Positions 46,243 to 55,314 of a stretch of 64,000 nt of DNA are shown in pieces; within the stretch, counting starts at the first letter, position 1; every line of letters begins with the position of its first letter. A program made the position numbers and the translations under genes. Source of the stretch: Candidatus Aminicenantota bacterium (GTDB lineage: Bacteria > Acidobacteriota > Aminicenantia > Aminicenantales > Saccharicenantaceae); NCBI GenBank assembly GCA_014360005.1, contig JACIYI010000006.1:1-64000 (forward strand). The letters run 5' to 3'. The notes under the pieces were generated by a model. It was given only the letters and a program-made list of their open reading frames with translations, was not told the origin of the DNA and did no database searches.

Positions 46243-47610
46243 CTATTTATAACCAAAAAGCACGGGAAAGAGGAAGGCTACAATCAATGCCCAGATGGCG
46301 TAAACGGGCAGGTAGTCCGTCTGCCATCGCTCCAGCCGGGTAAAAGGGATGCGGCGGAGCAGAAAACGGAAGTAGAGCCAGGCTGAGCGCGACAGGTTGA
46401 TGAGAAGGATGAGGTTTAAACCGAGAGCTGCGGTTTTGTTCGGGCTGAAACCGAATTCCGAAATGCGGGCGGCCATGGCCCAGAGTGCCAGAATGTCTAC
46501 TATTATTGCTGAAACTACCAGAACTAGCTGCAGCAGGTCAAAACGGTTGGGCGGAGAATCTGAGGAACGGGCGGAAATTGAATAAAGAAGAAGGCCCAGA
46601 ACCAGAACCAGAAGCAGGTCAAATCCGATTAAGACTTCTCGTTTTATGTCTATGGTCCTTCCGGTCAGAACGATGACCGCTACAAAAATCAGGAGGAGAA
46701 CGGTAAAAAGAGGGCTGAAAAGCCAGGTCAGCACCGGGGCCATGTTCTCAATGACGCTTTTTTTGTGTTCAACCAGCCAGGCAGCGATGATAGCTGCTCC
46801 CGCGGCTCCGCAGGGTATGACCCATTCTGCGATGATATTCTCAACTTTAAGGCCGATAGCTTCAAAAATGAAAATGGTAAGGGCAGTCAGGATAAATCCA
46901 CCCAGGGCAATCAAGGTATAATAAATAAACCATTCTCCCGAAAACCTGAGGTAATTCATTCTTTGTTCAGGCTGATGCCACTTACCGCCGCTGTAGGCAT
47001 ATAGGAGAAAGAGCCAGAGAGCAATCGGCAGGTGAATAGCGGTAAGAGTCAGAGTCTGGCTTTGGGGCCGGAGAGGAAGAAGATTTACTGCTAAGCAGGA
47101 GAGAACCAGGCCGCTTATCAGCACAAGGTAGTGGCGTTTGTGCAGCCGGCGCCTGACAGCAAAGAAGATAGCCAGAAAAGGAAGGACGAAGAAGCTGAGA
47201 TTTCGCCAGAAAAATGCAGTCTGGGCCGGGTTTTCCCACAATCTGAGGTTAAAAAGGGCTGGAATTTTTACGGCTATGGCTGAAGCCAGGGCCAGCCCGA
47301 TCGCCAGCCAGTCTTCCCTGTTTAAAGCCGTTGGGGCTGTTCCCTGGCCGCCAGCCAGGACCAGCTGTTTCCACAGCCGCTCTGAGTACTCAACGGCAAA
47401 TTCTCGCGAAATGCTGTCCAGGTCGCCGAGCCGTTTGACCGCCACCAAAAAAGCCTCGTCTTCATCCAGGCCCTGCTGGGTTAGGGCTTCTACCTGGCTT
47501 TTCAGATGATCTTCGAGTTCATCAACGTCGGGCGGACTGATGGGCTGTTTTTTCATTAGGAAGTCTCTCCATTGAGCGATTTTTTCTTCAAGAGTCAGCC
47601 TGTTAATCAT
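46243..47610 (-). CDS. Permease-prefix-domain membrane protein, PadR partner
   Basis: The product has 455 residues from the ATG at 47610 (behind AAGGAG). The N-terminal 75 residues are the soluble permease prefix domain 1 (LTLEEKIAQWRDFLMKKQPI, DVDELEDHLKSQVEALTQQG, DEDEAFLVAVKRLGD), often found next to PadR regulators and on ABC-type permeases. About eleven membrane helices follow, without the usual FtsX/MacB domain. The function is unknown. It is 24 bases downstream of the PadR gene and surely in the same operon. Confidence 0.75.
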   Translation of the reverse strand: MINRLTLEEKIAQWRDFLMKKQPISPPDVDELEDHLKSQVEALTQQGLDEDEAFLVAVKRLGDLDSISREFAVEYSERLWKQLVLAGGQGTAPTALNREDWLAIGLALASAIAVKIPALFNLRLWENPAQTAFFWRNLSFFVLPFLAIFFAVRRRLHKRHYLVLISGLVLSCLAVNLLPLRPQSQTLTLTAIHLPIALWLFLLYAYSGGKWHQPEQRMNYLRFSGEWFIYYTLIALGGFILTALTIFIFEAIGLKVENIIAEWVIPCGAAGAAIIAAWLVEHKKSVIENMAPVLTWLFSPLFTVLLLIFVAVIVLTGRTIDIKREVLIGFDLLLVLVLGLLLYSISARSSDSPPNRFDLLQLVLVVSAIIVDILALWAMAARISEFGFSPNKTAALGLNLILLINLSRSAWLYFRFLLRRIPFTRLERWQTDYLPVYAIWALIVAFLFPVLFGYK

Positions 47611-47633
47611 TCGCTTACTCCTTATTTTTGCGC

Positions 47634-47987
47634 TTAACCCAGTCTTTCCGAAGGGTCGAGAGCCAGGCGCCATAGGCCCTTCATGGTCTCGTTAATGACC
47701 TTCCACTGCAGCTGATGTCTTTTCAGCTCTTCCCGTCCAGCCTCGGTAATCCGGTAGTAACGCCGTTTGCGTCCTGATTCTGAATTCCCCCAAAAAGCTT
47801 CTACTAATCCGTTTCTTTCTAGACGGTGAAGAAGCGGGTAGAGCATGCCGTCGGTCCAGACGAGCTGGCCGCCTGAAAGTTCTTTGATTCTCTTGATTAT
47901 GGCATAACCATAACTCTGGCCCTGGCTGAGGATGGCCAGAACCAGTGGCGTGGCTGAGGCTGCAACCAGGTCTTTATCAATTTCCAC
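47634..47987 (-). CDS. PadR-family transcriptional regulator
   Basis: The 117-residue winged-helix protein shows the PadR pattern LAILSQGQSYGYAIIKRIKEL, LVWTDGMLYPLLHRLERNGLV and RKRRYYRITEAGREEL, followed by a short dimerisation helix. PadR repressors often control a neighbouring membrane gene in response to stress or a small molecule. A perfect inverted repeat 28 bases upstream of the ATG (48015-48035) is a probable autoregulatory operator. Confidence 0.92.
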   Translation of the reverse strand: MEIDKDLVAASATPLVLAILSQGQSYGYAIIKRIKELSGGQLVWTDGMLYPLLHRLERNGLVEAFWGNSESGRKRRYYRITEAGREELKRHQLQWKVINETMKGLWRLALDPSERLG

Positions 47988-48014
47988 CGCAATTCTCCTT
48001 TACCTAACACAAAG

Positions 48015-48035
48015 ATACATAGAGGTTCTATGTAT
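48015..48035. promoter_or_regulatory. Palindromic PadR operator
   Basis: ATACATAGA (48015-48023) and TCTATGTAT (48027-48035) are perfect 9-base inverted repeats separated by GGT, directly ahead of the PadR gene. The inner TACAT/ATGTA resembles known PadR sites. The remaining DNA up to 48415 holds no supported gene. Confidence 0.65.
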
Positions 48036-48415
48036 GTCAAGCTTTTTATTTTTTAAGGAAAGCAGTTTCTTGCTACCGAAGTCTTGCCCTTATTCATTGC
48101 AGAATGAAAAGCCTCAGGCCAGGTGTCAAAGCTGTAAGTTCACAGGCTTGAAATCCCCTGGACTGCAGGAACCAGGTCTTTAAGTTAGGAGTCAATAGAA
48201 TTTCTTGTAGTAACCAGGGACTTGTTCTCCAAAACCATATAGACATCATATAGATACCTACTATTCAAAGGCACCTATTAGCTAAAAGCTTCTAAATCGG
48301 GTTTAGAAAAAATGGCAGACAGGAGGGATTTTAGCTTCAGAGGGTAGAAGAAATCCGAGTAATTGTGCGAGCAATTGTCAGAAGGGTGAAAAATCAAAAA
48401 GGCCAGGAAAAATTT

Positions 48416-49417
48416 TCAGATTTTGGACAGCTGGTATTTTTCCCTGAGCAGCTCGATGCAGGCATCAACCGCTGGGGGGTCATAGGTCAGGCCCCGGTTC
48501 ACGGAAATTTCCTGGATGACTTCCTGGGGACCGAAAGCCGAGCGGTAGGGACGGTGGGAGAGCATGGCTTCCACCACATCGGCCACAGCCAGTATTCGGG
48601 CCATGGGGTGGATCTGGCCATTCTTCAATCCCTGAGGGTAGCCCGAACCATCGAGGCGCTCGTGGTGCTGGTAAATAATTTCGGCTACCGGCCAGGGGAA
48701 CTCGATGGTCTTGATAATTTCGTAGCCGACCCGGGGGTGGTCTTTGATCAGGCTAAACTCGTGTTCGTTGAGTCGGCCTGGTTTATTCAGGATTTCAGCC
48801 GGGACCGAGATCTTTCCCAGGTCGTGGACCAGGGCGGCCAGCCTGATTTCATCTATCTGTTCGCCCGGAAGAGAAAGCCTGGTGGCTATCGACCGGGCCA
48901 GGTCAGACACCCGCCGCTGGTGGCCGGCAGTGTAGGGGTCCCTGGATTCAACCGTCAGGGAGATGGCCTGGATGGTGGCCGACATGGTCTTCCTCAGTTT
49001 CTCCAGGGTCTGGGTTAGCTGGTCTTCCGCCCTTTTTCTGTTGGTTATATCCCTGAGAATGGTCAGGGTCTGGTCCGGGTTTTCTTTGAGCTGGGAGGTG
49101 CTGGCCTCGACGTACCTGAGCTCTCCCCGGCGGGTCATCAGGCGGAATTCAACCAGGCCGGAATCTATAGGCAGATTGGGCCTGGCCAGCAGGGTTTTCC
49201 TGTCTGAAAACAGATGGCGGTCGTCGGGATGGACCAGCTTCAGAAAGTTAAAGGAGTTGGACAGGATTTCTTTTTCGCTGTAGCCAGTGAGGGCTTCGAA
49301 GGCCGGGTTGACGAATTCGAAACCCCGGGCAGAGACCACGTAAATACTTTCTCTGGTATTGTCGATTATGGCTTTGATTATTTCCTGGCTATTATTCTTG
49401 ATATCGTCAGCAGTCAT
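48416..49417 (-). CDS. PAS domain-HD-GYP domain cyclic-di-GMP phosphodiesterase
   Basis: The product has 333 residues from the ATG at 49417. Residues 10-120 are a PAS sensor domain (IYVVSARGFEFVNPAFEALTGYS), and 140-333 an HD-GYP domain with LVHDLGKISVPAEIL, HERLDGSGYPQGL (the GYP signature) and ILAVADVVEAMLSHRPYR. HD-GYP enzymes hydrolyse cyclic di-GMP. It lies beside the pilus genes, and the pilus motor is often controlled by that nucleotide. A TTG start at 49462 would add 15 residues. Confidence 0.9.
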   Translation of the reverse strand: MTADDIKNNSQEIIKAIIDNTRESIYVVSARGFEFVNPAFEALTGYSEKEILSNSFNFLKLVHPDDRHLFSDRKTLLARPNLPIDSGLVEFRLMTRRGELRYVEASTSQLKENPDQTLTILRDITNRKRAEDQLTQTLEKLRKTMSATIQAISLTVESRDPYTAGHQRRVSDLARSIATRLSLPGEQIDEIRLAALVHDLGKISVPAEILNKPGRLNEHEFSLIKDHPRVGYEIIKTIEFPWPVAEIIYQHHERLDGSGYPQGLKNGQIHPMARILAVADVVEAMLSHRPYRSAFGPQEVIQEISVNRGLTYDPPAVDACIELLREKYQLSKI

Positions 49418-49765
49418 AATACTCAGGCTCTCCCGCTTCCAACCTGTTAGTCGGCCCAGCAAAGAAAAAATTGAAAAATTCCACCTTCCGCTTGAAAAAA
49501 CTACCTTCCTCGATTATTGTTTAAGGACGCTACGGCTAACAGGATGATGCAGAAGGGTTGTTGAAGCCAGAAAGCAGAGATTGTTCAGGAATAGCCCTTT
49601 TACGCCCCTTTTGGGGTGAGACAAAAAATGTTAATTTCACCCCCCGAATAGTCGGGGCTGAGGATTGACCGGATAGAACAACAAGCAGAAACTTGGTGCG
49701 TAGATGGTAAAGGGCAAAATTTCTTTTGACAAATTTTGTCTTTAGTGGTAGAAAGGTTTTAAAAT
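49418..49765. other. Divergent intergenic region with hairpins and pilB promoter
   Basis: Two GC hairpins stand close together: CCCC/GGGG with a TTTT loop at 49604-49615 and CCCCGA/TCGGGG at 49642-49657. Upstream of pilB, TTGACA at 49728-49733 with TAGAAA 17 bases later is a plausible sigma-70 promoter; it overlaps the 13-base palindrome GACAAATTTTGTC (49730-49742). No gene is seen. Confidence 0.4.
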
Positions 49766-51502
49766 ATGGCATCCAAACTTGGCGACATCCTTCTCAGGGA
49801 GAAAATCATCGATTCGGACCAGTTAAAACAGGCGCTGGATTACCACAAGAAAAATAACCTCCCTGTCAGTTCAGCCCTGGTAGCCCTGGGCTTTGTGACC
49901 GAAGAGGAGATCGCCCAGGCCCTGAGCCGGCAGCTTGGCTATCCCTACATCGACCTGGACCAGTTTGAGGTCTTCCCCGAAGTTATCAGCCTGATCCCGG
50001 CCGATGTGGCCAAGAAATACATGGTCATGCCCATCCACAAGATTAAATCCTTCCTGACCCTGGCCATGGTTGACCCGACCGACCTGGAAGTGATTGAAGA
50101 CATCAGGTTCAGGACCTCGCTCAGCATTCAGCCGGTCATCTCCACCGAAACCGGCGTTATGAGCGCTATAAATAAGTATTACGGAGTCAGTGACGCCCTC
50201 AAGGTCAAGAAGCTGATAGAGGACATAGAGCTGGCCGATGAGGGCCGGGTCAACGTCATTGACGAAGAAGAGCTCACTGAGGATTATGATATCACCGAGC
50301 TGGAGCAGGCCAGCAACGAGGCCCCCATCATCACCCTGGTCAACCAGACTTTTATTGATGCCATCAAAAAGGGGGCCAGTGACGTTCATTTTGAGCCCTA
50401 TGAGCAGCAGTTCCGCATTCGCTACCGCATAGACGGCGACCTTTATCAGATTGCCGACCTGCCGATGAAATTTAAAAACCCGGTCCTGTCGAGAGTTAAG
50501 ATACTGGCCAACATGGACATTGCCGAAAAGCGGCTGCCCCAGGACGGCCGGATCAAGATGCGCATCAAGCTGGAGAACGGCAAGAAGAAAGAGGTAGACA
50601 TGCGCGTCAGCTCCCTGCCGACCATGTTTGGCGAGAAGATCGTGGCCCGTATCCTGGATAAGGAAATGCTGCGCCTGGACCTGACCCAGCTGGGTTTTGA
50701 GCCGGAATCACTGGAGATTTTCCAGGAGGCCATCCATCGCCCGTGGGGGATTATCCTGGTCACCGGGCCAACCGGAAGCGGCAAGACCAATACCCTGTAC
50801 TCGGCCATCTCCACCCTAAACACTCCTGATGTTAATATTATGACGGCCGAAGACCCGGTGGAATTCTACATTCCGGGAATTAACCAGGTGCAAATTAAGG
50901 AAGAAATCGGTCTGACTTTCGCCAATGCTCTGAGGTCCTTCCTGCGCCAGGACCCGGACATCATGCTGGTTGGAGAAATCCGTGACTACGACACCATTGA
51001 CGTGGCCATTAAGGCCGCTCTGACCGGTCATCTGGTCTTCTCCACTGTTCATACCAACGACGCTCCCAGTACTGTCAGCCGCTTGATTAACATGAATGTC
51101 GAGCCCTTCCTGATAGCTGATTCGGTTATCCTGATCGTGGCCCAGAGACTGGTGCGCCGCCTGTGCAAGAAATGCTGCGAACCTCAGGACCTGCCCAAGC
51201 GAGCGCTGTTGGATATGGGCTTCGGCGAGAATGAGGTTGACGACCTGCATCTTTTTAAGGCGAGGGGCTGTGAAGCCTGCAATAATACCGGCTATAAAGG
51301 TAGAATCGCTTTGTATGAAGTGATGAAGATAACCGACGAAATAAAAGAGATGATCCTCAACCGGGCCACCACCAGAGAAATCAAGCGCCGGGCGATTGAG
51401 AACGGCATGATTACCCTGAGAAGGAGCGGCCTGATCAAAATCAAGAACGGAATCACCTCGGTTGAGGAAGTTCTCAGAGAAACCGTCAGGGATTGGGATT
51501 AG
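49766..51502 (+). CDS. pilB: Type IV pilus assembly ATPase PilB
   Basis: PilB powers pilus extension. The 578-residue protein has an N-terminal MshEN/T2SSE_N domain (LGDILLREKIIDSDQLKQAL), the core ATPase with Walker A GPTGSGKTNTLYSA (about residue 331-344), an aspartate box LVGEIRDYDTIDVAIKAAL, and a zinc-binding tetracysteine (CKKCCEP ... CEACNNTG, about 470-510). The MshEN repeats are partly degenerate, so cyclic-di-GMP binding is uncertain. The order pilB-pilT-pilC-pilS-pilR-pilA matches Myxococcus and Geobacter. Confidence 0.94.
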   Translation: MASKLGDILLREKIIDSDQLKQALDYHKKNNLPVSSALVALGFVTEEEIAQALSRQLGYPYIDLDQFEVFPEVISLIPADVAKKYMVMPIHKIKSFLTLAMVDPTDLEVIEDIRFRTSLSIQPVISTETGVMSAINKYYGVSDALKVKKLIEDIELADEGRVNVIDEEELTEDYDITELEQASNEAPIITLVNQTFIDAIKKGASDVHFEPYEQQFRIRYRIDGDLYQIADLPMKFKNPVLSRVKILANMDIAEKRLPQDGRIKMRIKLENGKKKEVDMRVSSLPTMFGEKIVARILDKEMLRLDLTQLGFEPESLEIFQEAIHRPWGIILVTGPTGSGKTNTLYSAISTLNTPDVNIMTAEDPVEFYIPGINQVQIKEEIGLTFANALRSFLRQDPDIMLVGEIRDYDTIDVAIKAALTGHLVFSTVHTNDAPSTVSRLINMNVEPFLIADSVILIVAQRLVRRLCKKCCEPQDLPKRALLDMGFGENEVDDLHLFKARGCEACNNTGYKGRIALYEVMKITDEIKEMILNRATTREIKRRAIENGMITLRRSGLIKIKNGITSVEEVLRETVRDWD

Positions 51503-51511
51503 GAGGCATAA

Positions 51512-52627
51512 ATGGCAAAACCAATCTATGAACTGTTGAAAATTGCGGTGGAAGAGGATGCCAGCGACCTGCATATCACCGCCTACGTTCCGCCGCGGAT
51601 CAGGGTCCACGGCCGGTTGAAGAATATTGACCACCCTCCGCTTCAGCCGGGCGAAACCCAGGACCTGATCTACAGCATTCTCAACGACAAGCAGAAGAAG
51701 ATCTTCGAGGAAAAGCTGGAACTTGACCTGTCGTTCGGGATCAAAGAGCTGGGCCGGTTCCGGGTCAATGTCTTCAGGCAGAAAGGGTCGGTGGCCGCGG
51801 CTTTCAGACGGTTTTTACCGACCATGTGGAGCTTTGCTCAGTTGGGCATTCCGCAGAGGGTAGCCCAGCTGTGCTACCTGCCGCGGGGTCTGATCCTGGT
51901 GACCGGGCCGACCGGCTGCGGCAAGTCCACCACCCTGGCCTGCATGCTGGACCATATCAACCACGAAAGGGATGTCCACATTGTCACAGTTGAAGACCCC
52001 ATCGAGTATTACTTCACCCCGAAGCGGGCCATCATCAACCAGAGGGAGTTGTTCACCGACACCCTGTCCTATGCCAATGCCCTGAGGTCGGTTCTGCGGG
52101 AAGACCCGGATGTGGTCCTGGTCGGCGAGATGCGGGACCTGGAAACAGTGGAAGCCACCATGCGGGTAGCTGAAACCGGGCATTTGACCTTTTCTACCCT
52201 GCATACCAATTCAGCTTGCGAATCCATTTCGAGAATTATCGACATCTTCCCCAGTCAGTACCAGGCCCAGGTTCGGGTGACTCTGTCCATGATCCTGGAA
52301 GCGGTGCTGACCCAGGCCCTGCTGCCCCGGGCCGACGGCAAGGGCCGGGTGCTGGCCATGGAAATTTTAATTCCCAACCCGGCTATCAGGAATCTGATCC
52401 GAGAAAATAAGATTCACCAGATTTACTCGGCCATGCAGATGGGCCAGGAAAAGTTCGGTATGCAGACCATGAACCAGAGCCTGACCAGCCTGTACTTCAG
52501 GCGGCTGATTACCCTGGATACGGCCATGGCCGTTACTTCCAACCAGGAAGAGCTGATTGACATCATCCAGAGGCATGAAGGCACCATGGTCAAAAAAGGA
52601 ACGTCCGGTTCTTACACCGGGAAATAG
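51512..52627 (+). CDS. pilT: Type IV pilus retraction ATPase PilT
   Basis: PilT depolymerises the pilus for twitching. The 371-residue protein has Walker A GPTGCGKSTTLACM, the aspartate box LVGEMRDLETVEATM, HTNSACESISRIIDIFP, and the retraction signature AIRNLIRENKIHQIYSAMQ, which separates PilT from PilB. It lacks the tetracysteine. AGGAGG precedes the ATG, nine bases after pilB. Confidence 0.95.
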   Translation: MAKPIYELLKIAVEEDASDLHITAYVPPRIRVHGRLKNIDHPPLQPGETQDLIYSILNDKQKKIFEEKLELDLSFGIKELGRFRVNVFRQKGSVAAAFRRFLPTMWSFAQLGIPQRVAQLCYLPRGLILVTGPTGCGKSTTLACMLDHINHERDVHIVTVEDPIEYYFTPKRAIINQRELFTDTLSYANALRSVLREDPDVVLVGEMRDLETVEATMRVAETGHLTFSTLHTNSACESISRIIDIFPSQYQAQVRVTLSMILEAVLTQALLPRADGKGRVLAMEILIPNPAIRNLIRENKIHQIYSAMQMGQEKFGMQTMNQSLTSLYFRRLITLDTAMAVTSNQEELIDIIQRHEGTMVKKGTSGSYTGK

Positions 52628-52674
52628 ATATGACTATTAGAATTAAAAATGAGAATTAAATAAGGAGAAGGGCG

Positions 52675-53883
52675 ATGCCAGTTTATGTCTGGACGGGAAA
52701 AAATCGTTACGGCGATGTGGTCGGCGGGCAAAGGGTGGCTGAGTCCATAGAAGAACTGACCCGAGCGTTACAGAGAGACCAGATAGCGGTCATAAGCATC
52801 AAACCGAAGAGAGCCCTGCCCTCTATTCCATTCTTGAAGAGAGAAAAGGTTAAGCTGAAAGAGCTGGCCTTCTTCAGCCGACAGCTATCGGTTTTAATCG
52901 ATGCCGAACTGCCTCTGATTCAGAGCCTGGGTTTGCTGGCCGAACAGCAGAAGAATAAATATTTCAGCCGGGTTATAACCGAAGTCAAGGAAGACGTAGA
53001 AGCCGGTTCCGCATTGCACCAGGCCCTGAGAAAGCACCCCAAGGTTTTTGACGACCTGTACTGTAACCTGGTGGCTTCGGGCGAGCAGAGCGGTTCGCTG
53101 GACACCATGCTCCGGAGACTGGCCGATTACCAGGAAAGCATGATCAAGTTGCGGGCCAAGGTGCGACAGGCCATGATCTATCCTGTGGCCATCATTACTT
53201 TTGCCATCCTGGTGGCCATTTTCATGCTGTGGAAGGTTATCCCGGTTTTTGGCAATATCTACCAGGAACTGGGAGCCCAGCTGCCGAGCCTGACGGCTTT
53301 TGTGTTGGCTTTGAGCCGGTTCGTCCAGCGATTCATTATCTTCATTTTCCTGGGTCTGGTGGGCCTGGTGTTCGGCTTCAGGTACTGGAGAAAGACCCCG
53401 CCCGGACGGGAAGCTGTCGATAGGGCAATGTTGAAATTTCCGGTCATGGGTAACCTGATGAGAAAAATCTCCCTGTCCCGCTTCACCCGGACCCTGAGCA
53501 CCCTGATATCGGGCGGTGTGCCCATGCTGGAAAGCTTAAAAATTTCCTCAACCACCACCGGCAACGTAATAATAGAGAGGCAGATATTGCAGGCCAGGCA
53601 GATGGTTTCTGAAGGCAAGAGCCTGAACGACGCTCTGAAGGAAGCCGGGCAGGGCCAGTTCCCGCCGATGATGATCCAGATGGTCAACGTGGGCGAATCA
53701 ACCGGTACCCTGGACGAAATGCTGAGCAAGCTGGCTAATTTCTTTGATGATGAAGTTGACGACGCCGTGACCTCATTACTGGCAGCCCTCGAACCGTTGG
53801 TCCTGATTTTTGTCGGTGTTATCGTCGGCGGCCTGGTCATTTCCATGTACCTGCCGCTGTTTAACCTGATCCAGCAGTTCTGA
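52675..53883 (+). CDS. pilC: Type IV pilus inner-membrane platform protein PilC
   Basis: PilC (GspF family) is the inner-membrane platform turned by the PilB/PilT motors. The 402-residue protein has two T2SSF domains (KLKELAFFSRQLSVLIDAEL and SLSRFTRTLSTLISGGVPML) and three membrane helices near residues 165-190, 215-235 and 372-395. GGAG precedes the ATG. Normal length. Confidence 0.94.
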   Translation: MPVYVWTGKNRYGDVVGGQRVAESIEELTRALQRDQIAVISIKPKRALPSIPFLKREKVKLKELAFFSRQLSVLIDAELPLIQSLGLLAEQQKNKYFSRVITEVKEDVEAGSALHQALRKHPKVFDDLYCNLVASGEQSGSLDTMLRRLADYQESMIKLRAKVRQAMIYPVAIITFAILVAIFMLWKVIPVFGNIYQELGAQLPSLTAFVLALSRFVQRFIIFIFLGLVGLVFGFRYWRKTPPGREAVDRAMLKFPVMGNLMRKISLSRFTRTLSTLISGGVPMLESLKISSTTTGNVIIERQILQARQMVSEGKSLNDALKEAGQGQFPPMMIQMVNVGESTGTLDEMLSKLANFFDDEVDDAVTSLLAALEPLVLIFVGVIVGGLVISMYLPLFNLIQQF

Positions 53884-54004
53884 GCCGGCGGGATTGGGCC
53901 CGGGCAAAGACGGGAGCGGTTGGCGGCTGCCGGCGTTGAAGTAGGGCGGCTAATAGTTCCGGGCATCGAGGCCCGGGAGGGAATGGAACTTAAAGGCAGT
54001 TGAG

Positions 54005-55291
54005 ATGAGCCTGAAAGAGAAAATCGAAAGAAAAGACCTGCTGCGCTACATACTGTTGCGCCTGCTCATCATCACTTCCATCCTGATTGCAGCCGTTATC
54101 ATCCAGTATTCGACCGGAACAGATTTCCCGCCCGTCTTCATATTGACTGTAGTTGTTTTTTACGGCTTCTCGCTGATCTTTTTTCTGCTTTATCTGTGGG
54201 GAAAAATCCTGGTTTCTCAGGCCTATCTGCAGCTAATTTCCGACCTGGTATTGATTACCTGGCTGGTCTATATCTCCGGGGGTATGACCACGGCCACCTA
54301 TTTCCTATATATCTTTGCCATCATTGCGGCCAGCCTGGTTATTTCGGAGAAAGCCACTTACCTGGCGGCCGGGTTATCGGCAGTGTTGTTTGGCTTCCTG
54401 GTGGATGGCACCTACTTTGGACTGATTCCTTATTTTCATCCCGACCAGGCGGTCAAGCAGGAGTTCGGCTCGGTGCTGTTCAACCTGATCCTGGCCTGGG
54501 CCGTGTTTTTTGCCGTGGCCTTTTTTATGAGCTACCTCTCGCGCAGTTTGCGCCGGGCCAGGCAGGAGCTGGAGCAGGCCCAGAAAGAGCTGATTCTAAA
54601 AGAGAGGCTGGCCGAAGCCGGTCGGGTATCAGCCAGCCTGGCCCATGAAATCAGGAATCCCCTGGCCGCCATTTCCAGCGCCGTCCAGGTCTTAAAATCC
54701 GAATACAAGGGCAACGGTGATATTGGCCGGATGATGGAGATAATCGTCCGGGAATCCAAACGGGTCAGCCAGCTGCTGGAACAATTCCTTGATTTTTCGG
54801 CCCCCTCCAAGAAGATGTTCAGCCAGATTGACCTGGGCCTGCTGCTCAACGAAACCCTGGAGATGCTGCGGTCGAGCGGGGAGCTGGATGGGGAGAAAAT
54901 CAGGGTGGACGGCAATTATCTTTTCCGGAAGATTACCTACTATGGCAATCCCAACCATTTCAAGCAGATTTACTGGAACCTGATCAAGAATGCCATCAAG
55001 GCCATGCCCGAGGGCGGGAAGCTCAGCCTGAATTTTTATAATTCCAGGCGGGATGGCCTGAAGATAGTCATCGCCGACACCGGGGTCGGGATGAGCGACA
55101 AGGACAAAGAAAACCTGTTTGTTCCGTTCTATTCCGGGTTTGGTGAGGGCCGGGGCCTGGGCCTGGCTACCGTCAGAAAGCTGGTGGAAGATTACGAGGG
55201 TCAGATTCAGGTCAATTCGGAAGTCGGCCGCGGAACGGAAGTTATCATCACCTTGCCCCTGATCAACGAGCAGAGAATGGAACCAAACTGA
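54005..55291 (+). CDS. pilS: PilS-like sensor histidine kinase
   Basis: A membrane sensor kinase of 428 residues. The first 180 residues carry six membrane helices as in PilS, which senses pilin in the membrane. The phosphorylated histidine is in SLAHEIRNPLAAISS (about residue 215), then QIYWNLIKNAIKAMPEGG (N box), DTGVGMS (G1) and GEGRGLGLATV (G2). It is followed 24 bases later by the matching response regulator. Confidence 0.92.
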   Translation: MSLKEKIERKDLLRYILLRLLIITSILIAAVIIQYSTGTDFPPVFILTVVVFYGFSLIFFLLYLWGKILVSQAYLQLISDLVLITWLVYISGGMTTATYFLYIFAIIAASLVISEKATYLAAGLSAVLFGFLVDGTYFGLIPYFHPDQAVKQEFGSVLFNLILAWAVFFAVAFFMSYLSRSLRRARQELEQAQKELILKERLAEAGRVSASLAHEIRNPLAAISSAVQVLKSEYKGNGDIGRMMEIIVRESKRVSQLLEQFLDFSAPSKKMFSQIDLGLLLNETLEMLRSSGELDGEKIRVDGNYLFRKITYYGNPNHFKQIYWNLIKNAIKAMPEGGKLSLNFYNSRRDGLKIVIADTGVGMSDKDKENLFVPFYSGFGEGRGLGLATVRKLVEDYEGQIQVNSEVGRGTEVIITLPLINEQRMEPN

Positions 55292-55314
55292 AGTGAAAAC
55301 AAGGCAGGGATAAA

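Noticed and set aside
48020..48034. preQ1-riboswitch-like AGAGGTTCTA near the PadR gene
   Set aside because: It is part of the perfect palindrome and lacks the later aptamer parts; the downstream gene is unrelated to queuosine.
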